From the NCBI GenBank assembly GCA_030411725.1, contig MU839839.1, positions 62,001 through 126,000 on the forward strand: DNA of 64,000 nucleotides, given 5' to 3'. Source of the stretch: Echria macrotheca. Its lineage: Eukaryota; Ascomycota; Sordariomycetes; Sordariales; Schizotheciaceae. The notes below the pieces were generated by a model that was given only the letters and a program-made list of their open reading frames with translations, was not told the DNA's origin and did no database searches. Every line of letters starts with the position of its first letter. Position 1 is the first letter of the stretch. Shown here piece after piece: positions 32,914 through 44,917 of this stretch. A program made the position numbers and the translations under genes.

Positions 32914-33198
32914 ATGCCTTCCTCTGCTACTCCCGCTCCTGCTGCCTAGGACAACTCCCGCATCCGGAGTATCTTCAAGAGCCAGGCCCTTAAGTTCCAT
33001 ATCCGGACGGGCGGCGCCAAGTAGGAGTATACTGTTATTAACCGTACTACTCAGTAAGTTCCGGTTTTTCCGCAGACATATCGGCAACAGCTAACCACAA
33101 ACTACAGCGAGAGGCAAAAGGCCACTTGGATTGGCTCCTTTTCGTCCGTATCCACCACTTCGTCATCGTTAAGTGTATCCTCGGCTTCCTCGCACTAA
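32914..33198 (+). pseudogene. Small spliced gene with two in-frame TAG stops
   Basis: An ATG at 32914 follows a leader-like sequence. Exon 1 (32914-33053) joins exon 2 (33108-33198) through a 54-nt intron with a GTAAGT donor, CTAAC branch site and ACAG acceptor, keeping one frame to a TAA at 33196. The 76 coding positions are interrupted by TAG at codons 12 (32947) and 37 (33022). Both could be CAG to TAG changes, the C-to-T type caused by RIP. Intact pieces read DNSRIRSIFKSQALKFHIRT, EYTVINRTT and ERQKATWIGSF, then a Ser-rich end. I do not recognise the family. The preserved splice logic argues for a once-functional gene. Confidence 0.6.
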
Positions 33199-34680
33199 AG
33201 ATATGGCTGCGGCGAAATCCGTGGCCCGAGAGTAGCTTGAAACTCCCCTCGCGGAAGGGCGCTGGGGAAGAAAACGGTAGTATAGCCTACCGCTAATGAT
33301 ACCATGAAAAAGGAGCAGACTTTTTGGGGAGCATAGAATCGGGGTGAAAGGGCGGCGGGGAAACGGGGAAGGCGCGTGGCAGGAGGAGAGAAAGAGACGA
33401 TTGGGGTAGGGGTAACCAGACCTTTGAGGACATCCTTCTATGCAATACAGTATGTCGGGGCTCTCAGACCAGGACACTATACAATTTACGACGGGAGACC
33501 AAGCAATCTCACACCAAGCAGCGCAAGGAATTTCGAGTATTGGGTGATGAGGCGGATGGATGTCGGGATGGGGCTGGTGTCTGGGGGTGGGAACATTGGT
33601 TGGACTCAAGGGGGACGGGATCTGTTAGGACAGGCAGGAGCACCCAGTAGTCAAGATGGAAGGCGCGCGAGGACCACAGGCACTGTAGGTATTTAGCAGC
33701 CCTCAGGGCCCATCCTCCTCTTCAACAAAACAAAGCATCCTTACCTTACCCAGTCTTTCAGATCTCATTGACCACGAGGCTATCTCTTGTAGAAGGGAAG
33801 TCTCTGTAGCATACAGAGCCCATGGGATTGTTCTATAACCCTTGAGCTTTGCGGTATGGATGTTGGTGGACCATGCGTACAAGATGGATTTTTCAGCTAC
33901 TACATACAGTACGGTCAATCATCTGAAAGGGTAGTTGATTGATAAAGTGTACCTTGAAGATATAGAATCATTGTACAGGCTCGCCAGCAGTGATGATATT
34001 TCTAGCAGATGCCGAATCCAGTGCTATCTTATACAAGGCTACCTCCCAACTCCGCTTCCCTAGCACATATACTCGTACAGTGTTATCCGTTTTTGCTCTC
34101 TCTGTCTCTCTCCTTTTTTGTTTTGCTTCGCAGGATCTTGTCCAAGTCTGGGTTTGGGTTTGGATATGTGTACGTAGTTCCACCTCCAAGATATTCTGAT
34201 GAACCGACTGACCGGGGGGCTAGGATGGACATGCTTTTGTCTATGTCATCCACGCTACAACGCTTATTTTCTTTCTTCTGTGAAACACATATCTGGAGGG
34301 GAAAGATCTCGTAAGCACAGATGACTACGTAGGTAGGGTAGGCTGTGGTCACAGACGCTGGGTGTGTCCTTACTGGAAGTCTCTACAACATGGACACGTC
34401 GATAATATCGAGGACCATGCGAACGATGCCGGTGATGGCGTTTATGGCTACCATGGCTTTGATCAACAAGCTGTTATGGCCGGAGGCATTGCAAGGGACC
34501 GAAATCAGATGGGTGGCAGGTGTCTTAGTTGGGAGATATATGGGCGATTGTCTTGAACTTGGGTGATTTTGTGAGATGATGGACGACAGAGAGAAGTAGT
34601 GGATGTTTGGTGGGAGGTGGAAAGGAGTATTTCCCACGGGTGACAACGATACGGCCCTACCTTATGTATGCCCTCTACAT

Positions 34681-34845
34681 GGAGGACTGGATGCGAAGCA
34701 CGGCGATTTGCACTGGTTTTTGGCGTCGAGCCCATGTCTGCAAAACCGGACAGGAGAATTTCCTAATTTCCCTCGCGGAGGATTGGACGCGAAGCACGGC
34801 GTTTTTGCAATGGTTTTTGACGTCGAACCAATGGCAAGGAGAAAC
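34681..34845 (+). repeat. Diverged direct repeat, two copies 96 bp apart
   Basis: Copy one starts at 34681 and copy two at 34777. Both share GGAGGA-TGGA-GCGAAGCACGGCG, then TGGTTTTTG, CGTCGA, CC and ATG over about 55 nt. Differences include C/T, T/C and two G/A changes, again RIP-like. Confidence 0.75.
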
Positions 34846-34857
34846 ATCCTAGCAAAA

Positions 34858-34876
34858 CGTATGTTGAACATACGTC
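34858..34876. repeat. Perfect 9-1-9 palindrome
   Basis: ACGTATGTT-G-AACATACGT is a perfect inverted repeat with a one-base centre, directly after the second direct-repeat copy. It could be an element end, a protein-binding site or a chance hairpin. Confidence 0.7.
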
Positions 34877-35555
34877 CCGATTAGGAAATTTTCGGTAGTC
34901 CCCACCGGCCCTAGATACCTTCATCAAGCAGCGAAAGCCACCGATCCACTCAAGGCAAACGAGTCTGACGCCGTCGCTGATCTCGAGTTCAGCTTCGCAG
35001 GAGTCAAAAGTGCGAATGGAGGAGGGGTGGAAGCATGCCAAACCACCGCCGCTACCCTCTTGCGATGCCTTGAACTTCTCAGCTAGGTACCTTGGTAAGA
35101 TCCCGGATTGGTCTGAGATGCAAAACCATGGCTTGTCATTTCCTCCCACCATTTCGAATCTCGACGTACCGGCCGACTCCCACGCAGCTTCATGTGTGAC
35201 GCCGGTCGAGCAGTTTCGAGTCCGACCCGGTTCACGATGCCAACCTTTGCTGGATGTACTTGGAAAGAATGATCCATATAAACATTATATCCCCTCATCC
35301 ATGGAATGCCATGTCTGATCTGTGCCGCTGTCTAGGGTCCTTGATCGAATAATGCGCCGGGTATAAGAGTGACGCCACCATACTCCTTGCTGATGCAAAT
35401 AATAAACAAGACTGAAAAAGACAAAGAAAAGAAGCGTAGAGACTCTCACGTCGTCCAACCAGTCCATGACTGACCACCACCACCACAATAACAACAACAA
35501 CCAGAACCCACCATACAACGCGCCACACACTCAACTAAGACGAAATCCAGCAAAA

Positions 35556-36170
35556 TCAATACCCACAATCCCCCATCCTCCTCCTCAAAAAATACTCAAC
35601 AGCACACTCCCCAGGCCTCTTAGCAATAGCCTCCCCAAGCACCCGCTCCAAAAACCCCACATCCACCTTCCCCCTCCCCTTCCACCCCTCCCTCTTCAGT
35701 GGCGGGATCCCACTCCCAGCCACAAGCGCATCAAAGTCCTCCCTCGTCCTGAACAGGGTACACGCCCTGTTCCGCGCATAGAACAGCGTCACCTCGAAGA
35801 CTGGTTCCCGTCTTTGGGGGATGTCGTCGTCGTCGGATGGGTTGGAGAGGAGGGAGTGATATAGATGGAAATGGTGGGCGGCCGATCGTCGGATGCGTGT
35901 GCTGAGTGGGAGGTGGCGGGAGCCGTTGTAGGCTGCTTGGCTGTGGTGTTTGTGCGAGTGGAGCTGGGGTTTGTTGTGGGATGGTGGGATGGGGGGGAAG
36001 TTTTGGATTGGGAGGTTTAGGTCGTCGGGATCTTGTTTGTCGTTGTCGTTGTCGGTTGTGGGTTCCGGCGGGTTGGAGGACGGGGGGCAGCACATTGCCT
36101 CTGGTTTGAGTTGCATTTTGAGCTTGAGTCCCCTTTTGTTTCTGGTGGTTGGTTGTGATGGTTTGCTCAT
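35556..36170 (-). CDS. Hypothetical protein, 204 aa
   Basis: Single-exon frame with a clear ATG and a GC-rich third codon position. I do not recognise the family. The N-terminal half is low-complexity and hydrophilic (Asn, Asp, Pro, His). The C-terminal half looks folded: VFEVTLFYARNRACTLFRTR, EDFDALVAGSGIPPLKREGW, VGFLERVLGEAIAKRPGE. No signal peptide or membrane segment is visible. It borders the gene-poor region, so it may be lineage-specific. Confidence 0.65.
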   Translation of the reverse strand: MSKPSQPTTRNKRGLKLKMQLKPEAMCCPPSSNPPEPTTDNDNDKQDPDDLNLPIQNFPPIPPSHNKPQLHSHKHHSQAAYNGSRHLPLSTRIRRSAAHHFHLYHSLLSNPSDDDDIPQRREPVFEVTLFYARNRACTLFRTREDFDALVAGSGIPPLKREGWKGRGKVDVGFLERVLGEAIAKRPGECAVEYFLRRRMGDCGY

Positions 36171-38301
36171 GTGCCTTTTTTTTTCTGGATTCCAGCAGAA
36201 GAAATGGTTGTGGATGTATGGTGAATATCCCGAGGAAGCGTCTTTGGCGATGGTGGTGGTTGTGATGATTACTTGATGATGCGGTGTTGATGTTTTGATG
36301 TTGAGATTCCGGGCGAAGAAACGATGGTGGATATGGGGTGGATGTCCAGAGGCAAGGCCCGGTTAAGTATGAATGTCGGAGACGATTATTTGGATACGCA
36401 GGGGCAATCCGTAAGTAAAATTACAATAGAGTGGCGCTCGCTTGGTGGTTTGAACCAGAGCCCCCCAAAAGCTCGACGAAAAAAGAAGAAATGGCGGTTC
36501 GACTTTATAAAAATGGGATTGGGGATGACCCGGCGGAGACAAGCCTGGAGCCGGCGGTTTGGGATTCTCCGCCTTATCAGGAACCAACGCTAACTTGGCC
36601 CAAGATGAATCGCGGGCTGCGTGAGAAGAATGAAAATGTATAAAAGACAAAATGCCGCCTCACAGGTAGCCTTACGACTGCGCGACGGCGCCTTGTTTAT
36701 CTCGCGCAGCCCGGCACTTTTTTTGTGTCCTCGCATGGAACAAGGCATGACGTGAGGAATGAAAAGTACCTGGATAAGTAAAAACAAGGCTTGGATTCGT
36801 CCGCAATCCCCGGAATGGGCAGCTGCGGCGGTGAGGCAGCGGCGGTGGTAGCGGGAGCTACGGTACGGATTGAGGTATTCTAAGGTAGTTAGTTATCAAT
36901 CGGCGGCGGCGCTGGACCTGAAACGAGCTAAACCAGGGCAAATGACGTTGTTCAGGTCCGTCCCGAATTCGGCTTCCCGTCGGCTGCATGACGATCGTGG
37001 GCCAACAAGAGCCGCAGCATCTTGTTTCCAAGATCTCCGCTGCTGCAAGGCAGATGTCCGTCTTCTGCGAGCTTCTTGGCTGTCCTGAAGCATGCTTGCC
37101 TTGCGCAGCTGGCGTCGGCCGGTGGAACCGAGGGTTCAGCTTCGACGTGGAGTCTCCATCCCCAGCTCCACCGATGCGTGGCCCCACATCATCTTTTGCG
37201 GCCTCCAGGTTGGTCGGAGATTTTTATATCTACTCTAGAGTACATATACTACCATTCAACGTGGTATCGATAGCCAGTTACGTATGACTCAATGACAATG
37301 AGGCTGATGCCGATTTCTTGCATTGCAAACTGTGGCCCGGCGGCCCGCAAATGACTGTCGGCGGAGCGCGTCGTTGAAACGCGTACCCCTGTCGGCCCCT
37401 CCATTCGCACCCCGGTCGATTCTGAGACAAGACGTTTGCGGGGCTCTGGTCCTCGCAGACCTCGCATGAAGACACAAACAAGACGTCGTCCGCCTGACAG
37501 CTGGCATGATGCTGCTTATTTACAAGAGACCAAGACACCAGCGTGTCTTTTTGTTATCCCACGGCCTCAGTGTCGTCGCCGTCTGGGTCTTTATTTGGGT
37601 ATGAGGCTGACTTGTAACGAGCAAGACATTGTGTTGCTGGGCGGAATGAGGCGAGAATAAACAAACAGCCGAGCCGATGCTGTCATCGTGGAGATCAGAC
37701 GAGGATCCCAGGCGTGGAAAGTTCCAAACCTCTTCGACTCGGCTATTAGCATACGTGCGTTAGTATATATTTTTGATGGCAACGATGTTGTCCTCCGTGA
37801 AGGCATGCCGGCTTCCTGCCAACACCACGATGAGGTCGCGTTTAGTTCTGGTGCATGTTTCGCAGCGCGTCCCGCCTTCTCACTGGCTGCCTGGCAACAA
37901 TACCGGCGTCCAAAGTGGTGTGAAAGACTGCTCAAGACAAAAGCCAGATGGAAGGAGGGCACTACCGAAATAAACAGGCCGGCCGCTGGGTTCCTGCTAC
38001 TGCTTTGCCCTGCCAACTCGCTCGCCCCTGCCCCGTGCATCCACCCCTCCCAGTCCCTGCTGCCCCGGCGCACTCCCGTTGCCCTTTCCTCAGGAACGCG
38101 TTTCTGAGATCTGTCTGTGCCTTGCCTTCCTTTCATCTGGCCGCTCCCATCTTTTCTTCTTCTTCCAATTCTTTTCCCATTTGGAATTTTTGCTTCAACA
38201 AAACATTTTCATCCCAACTTTGTCTCTTCGCCACAGCTATCTTGTTTGTATTCTGAAACAGCTCTCGGCTCCTCTTCTCAGTTTGCGGCATCCACTCCCA
38301 A
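36171..38301. other. Intergenic between divergent genes
   Basis: About 2.1 kb between the divergent hypothetical and NTF2-like genes, ending in a long pyrimidine-rich leader before the ATG at 38302. No gene is supported. Confidence 0.45.
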
Positions 38302-40079
38302 ATGGCGCTGCAAGCTGCATACAAGCAGTTCCTGGCTGCGCCGAGCTCCTCGGCGCTGGCAAAGGACGCGTCGCTGCACTACATCACCAGCACGACCAGT
38401 TACACAGGCCCGACCGACATCATCAAGCACCTGGGAGCCCTGCGCGCCCAGATCAAGAACAAGAAGGAGACGGTCTTGTCGGCGGTCGGCGGTCAGAATG
38501 CGGTTGCCGCAGAGATCGAGACGTCACTGGAGTTTGTTAGCAGCGGCGGTCCGTACGTCCCCGGTCTGGACGACAACTTCCTCACCGACCGCTCTGTTTC
38601 GTTTCTTGTTGTAAGTCTGCCCTGCTCTTGATGCACATCCCGGACGCTAATGGTCAGATCCACTTTGTGACGTTCGACGCCGAGGGCAGGATTGCGCAGA
38701 TCCGCCAGACGTGGGACCAGGGATCGTTGTTGAAACAGCTCGATGTCATGGGCAAGTCGGGCCGCAACTGGCCCATCCGAGACGGCAAGGACCAGCTCAC
38801 TCTCGTTGCAAGATGTGTCAAGCCTACCGGCGCTGCGCCTACTCCGGCCGAAGCGGTCAACCGCACCCGAACCAACTCGACCAACATCATGCGCGACCCC
38901 CATGCCTCGCTGACTCTGTTTGCCTCGCGCGAGGAGGTGGAGAACGCGCCGGTCTCGGTCGTCTCACCGTACGCTGGCAACCGTCCTCGGCAGCGATCTT
39001 TCACCGAGATCCTCGGCGACGAACCGGAGGAGGAGACGTCGCCGGCCAGGGGCCGTGAGCGTTCGATGTCGCCCAGCAAGGCCATTGCGCCCAAGATTGG
39101 GGCTGGAAAGAACTACCCGCCGATCCGCCTATTCGACACGGACGAGGAAGCAAAGCCAGATCTGCCGCCAAAGGTCGGCGCCGGCAAGAACTTCCAACCC
39201 AGCCGTTTGTTCGACTCCGAGGAGGGCGCTCAGCCCGATACTCCCGAGAAGCCGGCCTCTCCGGACAAGTACGTAAAACCTGACCCGAGAAAGTACACGC
39301 ATTTCGAGTTCGCCGATGGATCCGACCCACAAGACGCTCCGAAGCCGAGTGCGGACCAGGGCCCCAAGCCCAAGACCAAGCGGGACCCCAACTGGTCGTT
39401 TGAGGACTTTACGACACCTCAGAAGCCACCACCGCGTATGCTTCACAAGGCTCGCGATGTCCGTCACTGGGGCACCGAGGAGAACGACGTGGTGGAGGAG
39501 AGTCCGGAGAGGAAACAGCCCGTCGTCAAGGGCCGCCGCGACGCCGAGGCTCACTTTGAGTTTGTCGACGACGGTCCGGAACCTACTGAGCCGCGTGCTG
39601 CTGGCCGTCCCCGCGGGTCTGCTCATAACAACGGACTAGGTCTGTATGAGAACAACCTATACAACGAGGACGGCTCTGCCCCCACTCCAGGTCCTCCGCC
39701 TCTTGGCAACATCACCAATCTCGGTGGTCGAAGAAAGGACTTTGAAACGCATTTCGTCGTCTCTGATGAGTCGCCCGAGCCTGGAAACGGTGTCGGAGCG
39801 GATGCAAACGCCAAGATTGGCGACGATCGCAAGAAGGCGGTTCGCATGATGGAGAGCAACTGGTCGACCTACGACAAGTCGCCAGCACAGAAGGAAAACA
39901 ACCCTCTGTCGACCAAGGGGGTCGACGAGAGAGGTATCGCCATTGGCGGCGACGGCATGGGTGGGAAGAAGGGAACGAACCGCGACTGGCTTTTTGGGGA
40001 CGACATTGGGAAGACGGTCCGGAACGTTCCTGGGAAGCAGCAAAAGGGGGGGAATCCGGATAGCTTTTGGGACTTTTGA
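38302..40079 (+). CDS. NTF2-like domain protein with repeat-bearing disordered tail
   Basis: Protein of 576 aa; exons 38302-38610 and 38658-40079. Residues 1 to about 165 form an NTF2-like fold (MALQAAYKQFLAAPSSSALA, TSTTSYTGPTDIIKHLGALR, VSFLV joined to IHFVTFDAEGRIAQIRQTWD). The remaining ~410 residues are hydrophilic and disorder-prone. They contain near-repeats: IGAGKNYPPIRLFDTDEE and VGAGKNFQPSRLFDSEEG; and HFEFADGSDP, HFEFVDDGPEP and HFVVSDESPEP. NW- and W-centred motifs (NWSFEDF, NWSTYDKSP) also occur. Such tails usually carry binding motifs. The function is unknown; an RNA-export or transport role is only suggested by the NTF2 fold. Confidence 0.88.
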
Positions 40080-40657
40080 CGCGAAACCGATAATGTCTTT
40101 TTTTCATGATTGCACGTTATGCATTGGGCAACGACTCACGATGATATAGCTGAGGGAGTATCAGACCGGAAGTGGTGCTATCAGCTCTGCTTCGGAGACT
40201 GGAGTTAGGGAATGGCACGGCATGGACATTGTATTCATTGGATTACTATACCGCTGTCCTTGTATTCTTTTGTAGGAATTGAGTCTCAACCATACGTGTG
40301 TTGATTTCGATGATTATTTGATCGTGATGTATATGCCTTATCTATGATTTCACACATATACCGGAAGTATTCCGTCCCACGCCGTGACCACCTTATTATG
40401 GATTGAAACAACATTCCGCCTCTCTTCTTTGGGTGGGGAAGCAGACGCAAAGGTGGTATTGTAAAAAAGAGATGTAGAACTCCAACACTCCATCGCTTGA
40501 TCCCGTAAATCCTTCACTTAGTAAAACCCCTTGGGTATATATAAAGACGTTATCCGTAGCCAACCCGGCCCCTTTCAAGGAATCCCACCCAAACCAACCC
40601 AGTCCCAGCCCAGCCCAGTTTACCGCTGTATAACAAGAAAACAGAAAAAAAAGAGGT
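40080..40657. other. Intergenic between convergent genes
   Basis: A 578-nt gap holding the 3' UTRs of the NTF2-like and permease genes. Nothing else is seen. Confidence 0.5.
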
Positions 40658-42783
40658 CTAGCACAGAAATTTATACACCCTCTTCCAAACAGGCCACCCC
40701 TTCTGCTCCTCCCTCTCCTGCGCCACCAAGATGGGCAGATTGAACCCCCTCCTGCCCGTGTCAAGATCCATATCGACGCTCCTGACGATGGCGGTCCGAT
40801 ACCAGGCCTTGTACCCTACATAGAACAGAATGACAATCGGCACGCACATGTATCCCAGAAAAAAATGCTGCGCCCTGCCGACGGGGTCATATTCTTGCTC
40901 TTCTTGCACTGCTCCCTTTCCGCTTCCCGTCGTTCCGGTGGTCCCAGTGTCGGGAGCCAGAGAGACGGGAAACGCAGCGGTCCAGAACTGGGCGACCAAG
41001 ACCAAAAAATTGCAGAGCAGTCCGACCCACGACCCGAGCACGCCGCCCTGGGCGCGGAATGCGATCTCGTCGAGCGAGCGGTTTTTGAGCCGCCACGCGC
41101 GCCGGAAGCGGATGTGCGCGAGGCAGATGGAGCCCCAGGTGAGGATGGACGAGAGGCCGGACACGGCGAGGAGCCAGTCGAGCACGTCGGCCTGCTGCTC
41201 GAGGTCGGCCAGGTAGCCGAGCAGGCCGACGGCGGCGGCGACGGCGATGGCGACAAGGGGCCTACCGCGGCGGTCGACGTAGCGCAGGACGCGGGGGGCC
41301 TGGCCCTGGTCTGCCAGCGCGGCTAGGGTCCGCGACGACCCGAAGACGGCGGAGTTGCCGACGGAGATTACGGCCACCAGGATCACGCCGTTCATCACCC
41401 CGGGCAGGACCTGGATGCCGGCGCTTTCGATGGCAATAACAAAAGGGGAGGCGGACGCGTCGGCGGAGGATTTGCCGCCTAGGAGGCGAGCGTGGTTGTA
41501 CGGGACCAAGAGACCGACAAGAGTCAAAGCCACGATGTAGAACAGGGTGATGCGCCAGAAGACTTGTTTTATTGCCGTCGGGAGGGATTTGCGCGGGTTC
41601 ACCGTCTCGGCGGCGGCGAGGCCGACGAGCTCGGTGCCTGCGAAGGCGAAGGCGGCCGTCACGAAGACGGAGCACAGGCCGCGGAAGCCGTTGTGGAAGG
41701 CTCCCGGGGAGGACCAGTAGCGGCCACCGATGTAGCCCTCGTCGGGGAAGCCGCCGATATTAATAACAATACCGAGCAGGACGAAACCGATGACGGCGAT
41801 GATTTTTATAATGGCGAAGACGAACTCGGCCTCGCCGTAACCTTTCACACCGAATAGGTTGATGATGATGATGGTAACCAGAAAGATGGTGACGAAGATG
41901 GACCGGTTCAGGTTCGAGTTCCAGTAGCCGACGGTTATGGAGGCTGCGACGATTTCTAGTGGTAGTACTATTAGCCACTGCATCGCGTAGTTCCATCCCA
42001 TGGCGAAGCCCCAGGCCGGATCGAGGAAGCGGGTCGAGTAGGCCGAGAAGGAGCCGGCGACCGGGAAGGTCACGGCCAGCTCGCCGAGGGCCTGGACGGT
42101 GCAGTATAGCATGATGCCGATGAAGCCATAGGCTACTAGTAATGATGCCGGGCCGCCCATGCTCAGCGATTTTCCAGAGGCCACGAACAGACCGGTCCCT
42201 ATCATCACAGTGTCAGCCTTGTCCTCCGCCCAGGAGAGGTAGACGAGGGGAGAGAAATACCAATAGACCCCCCTATCGCAATCATCTGCAAATGTCTCCC
42301 CTTGAGCTCCCTCGCCAGACTCGTATGCGCCGTGGTATAGTTCGCCGCGGCCAGGTCAAAGTAATGCGCGCCGTGGTGTCGATCGTGGTGGTCCCGCCCA
42401 TCCTCCCCGTCGTCGCCTTCCTCGCCGTCATCACCACGAGCTATCCTCTCCCGATCATCGCGCCACCAGCCGTGCCCAACAGTTCTAGGATCGGGCCGGA
42501 ACGAGTCGAGCCAGTCGTTCAGCGCGCGGCGGCCGCTGTACCGTTTCCTCCGGGCAAAGGACGAAGCGCCGTCAAAGTCGGCGTCTCCCATTCCATCCCC
42601 TTCGTTGTAAAAGTAGTAGGCCGGCTCCCGGTTGCTCCAGATGCTCCCTCGCGCCAACGGGTCTTCCTTGTAGCCGTTCATTCCACCCCGTCCTCCACCA
42701 CCACCTCCACCTCCACCGTTCCCACCGCCGCTTTCTTCGTCGGGTCGTGACAGCGTGATGGTCGTCGACTCGGAGGAGCGCAT
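40658..42783 (-). CDS. Amino-acid permease (APC superfamily, YAT type)
   Basis: Twelve-helix plasma-membrane transporter for amino acids; exons 42783-42261 and 42198-40658 give 687 aa. The transport domain starts at HLQMIAIGGSIGTGLFVASG, where the exon join lies, and continues with AYGFIGIMLYCTVQALGELA, FPVAGSFSAYSTRFLDPAWG, FAFAGTELVGLAAAE, NPRKSLPTAIKQVFWRI and VFGSSRTLAALADQGQAP. These are standard signatures of fungal general amino-acid permeases. The cytosolic N-terminus is about 165 residues, roughly twice or more the usual length. It is rich in Gly, Asp and His, with a glycine run near residue 20 and a DDGEEGDDGEDGRDHHDRHH stretch. The substrate is not predictable. Confidence 0.93.
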
Positions 42784-44917
42784 TTTCGGATGCCGGTGTT
42801 CAATTGTTGCGATGCCGTCGCGGCGCGAAACATTGACGACGACGACGGTGCATTTTTCAACAGCCCGTCGTCTTGATCTTCTTTTTTTTGTTCAGGAGAC
42901 TGGAAAAGAAATCTTCTGCAAGAGGCTGGCTGGACTCGAGCCAGATCCGGCCTGGGCTGGCTGGCTGGCTGGCTGGCTGGCCCAACTTGGGCTTATCTCA
43001 CATTGCCCGCTGTGCCAGCGCAGCGCAGCGGCCTGCAGGGCTGGACTTTGCACACACACACACTGCGCCTTGCCTGCTGCCCTGCGGGCGGGGGGGTTGA
43101 CCAAAAAGTCGGCACCCATTCCATTGGACGATTACGCCCGCAGTTGGTTGCGCGGGAAGAGGAAAGTAAGAAAAATGCAAGTGGTCGAACCAATCGATGG
43201 CCATCCCAAGCGAAGGTCCAGCGGTTCCCAACGTGCCGCGCTTTCCCCCCTGCAAGAACCCCCACCACCAGTGTGCCCCTCTGTCGATCATCGAACCCGT
43301 TGGCGTTCGGTGGGCAGCCATGGATCCACTGATCAGCGACTCTCTCAACGTCAGTTTTGGTGGTTGATCGCGGGGAAAGATATGGGTATACGGTAATAAA
43401 TTCGTGTGCTTTGGAGAGACGGGATGTTCATTGACTACTCTGGGCGATGATGCAGTCGCCGAAGCTCCGAAAGGATTCCAAAAGAAAAACAAGAAGAGCA
43501 AACTTCGAAATTGATGCCCCGTTCCATGTCCGAAATACGACCCAGGTTGTGGACAAACTTGCAGCATCCCTCCCCGACAAACAATGAAGAGATTAGACAC
43601 GCGAGAGCGTGGTATGCAATTGTTTAATTTCGACGTTCCGGGTATACGGATCCCAAGCCATACTCTCAGCCTTTACGGTTGACGAACCAGGCATCCATCC
43701 AACCAGCTTTTATCGGGCTTCGGCTGTCAGTTCCATCCCTTCCCCAGCCAGGCTGAGGCGGCCCGCAGCGTCGTCTGATAAGGGATTTTATTTCCTTTCT
43801 GGCACTTCTTGTGGGTATCATTTCCAGTTCGTCACCCCCCTCATTCTATCCCCCGTTATTAGAGTACAGTGTGTAAAACTTACCATCAGACTGGATCCTG
43901 CGACATAAAACAATTCCCCTTGTCCTCATCACCACCACCGATGCATAATTTCACGACACATCTACTAGGTATTCCCGGTCCCGGATTCCAGGGTTTGGTA
44001 GAATAGAGTGGACCTAAAGAGAGTTGTGTGTCGCCCAGCCGGGAGTCTGGCCCGGAAAAGCAAATGATTCAACCTATCACGGCGTTTCCCGGCACATATC
44101 TTAGTTATGTCTCACCTTATCACCACCACCACCCACATCCCTTATTCATAGTTACACTTAAATCCATCCAACCATCCCATCCCATATTTTCATTGCTGTG
44201 TTGTCAATTCTTGTTGATTCAAAACAAAATATTCTCCAAAAAAGACTCCATGGGGGGGAGAAGGGGGTCGACGGGGGGAAAAGTCAGTGAGCAGGGGGGG
44301 CTCATGGCATCCATTTCATTGACAGAAACTCAGACAGCAAAAGCAGGGGGGGATACCAACCTTCATTCCCTCCCTATCGAAATAGGCAGCTGCTTAACTA
44401 TAACTAGGTACCAACACGCTGCACGCCCATACATACCACGCGCAAGGGGCCCGATTCATAATAAGTTTGTATCAAGGACGTCTGGACCGTGTATAACTGA
44501 CATAGGTATGTATCGCATGCTGGACGGATTACGCTTTCATGCATTTGCTCGAGTTATGCAGCGTAAAGATCGTGACCACACTTTACTTCCACTTCCCATC
44601 TGTTCCAGCTGTCGATCTATAGTCGCTGCGATAGGGGCCAGCGAGCGACTTGCAATAGCCATGTTCGATTTCAACGCAGAAGATGAGAAAAAAAAGATGA
44701 ACAATGCAACCCGTACTTTTGAGTTTACAATACAACCAACTGGCACAACCTTGTGGTCCATCCCACACCCGGGTGCCAACACCACACCAACACCATGATA
44801 ATACATCTCATGAGCCACCGACGATACGCCCAAGACCAGCAGCCCCTGGGCAAAATGACACCACCACCATGCACCACACGCCTCACTACGCTCCCCCAAT
44901 AGATATCTATAATGCCC
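42784..44917. other. Intergenic, 2.1 kb
   Basis: This gap contains the permease promoter side and the mannosidase 3' side. A (CTGG)n microsatellite of about seven units lies at 42957-42982. No gene is supported; open frames here conflict across strands. Confidence 0.45.

Larger units (their letters stand above)
33199..35555. other. Gene-poor region, right part
   Basis: About 2.4 kb without a supported gene. It contains a short tandem duplication and a palindrome (34681-34876). An open frame at 34763-35152 on the minus strand (129 codons) looks partly protein-like but has no recognisable domain or start context. Confidence 0.4.

Noticed and set aside
34763..35152. 129-codon minus-strand frame that looks partly protein-like
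   Set aside because: It runs over the diverged direct repeats, has no recognisable family, and upstream splice sites could not be found.
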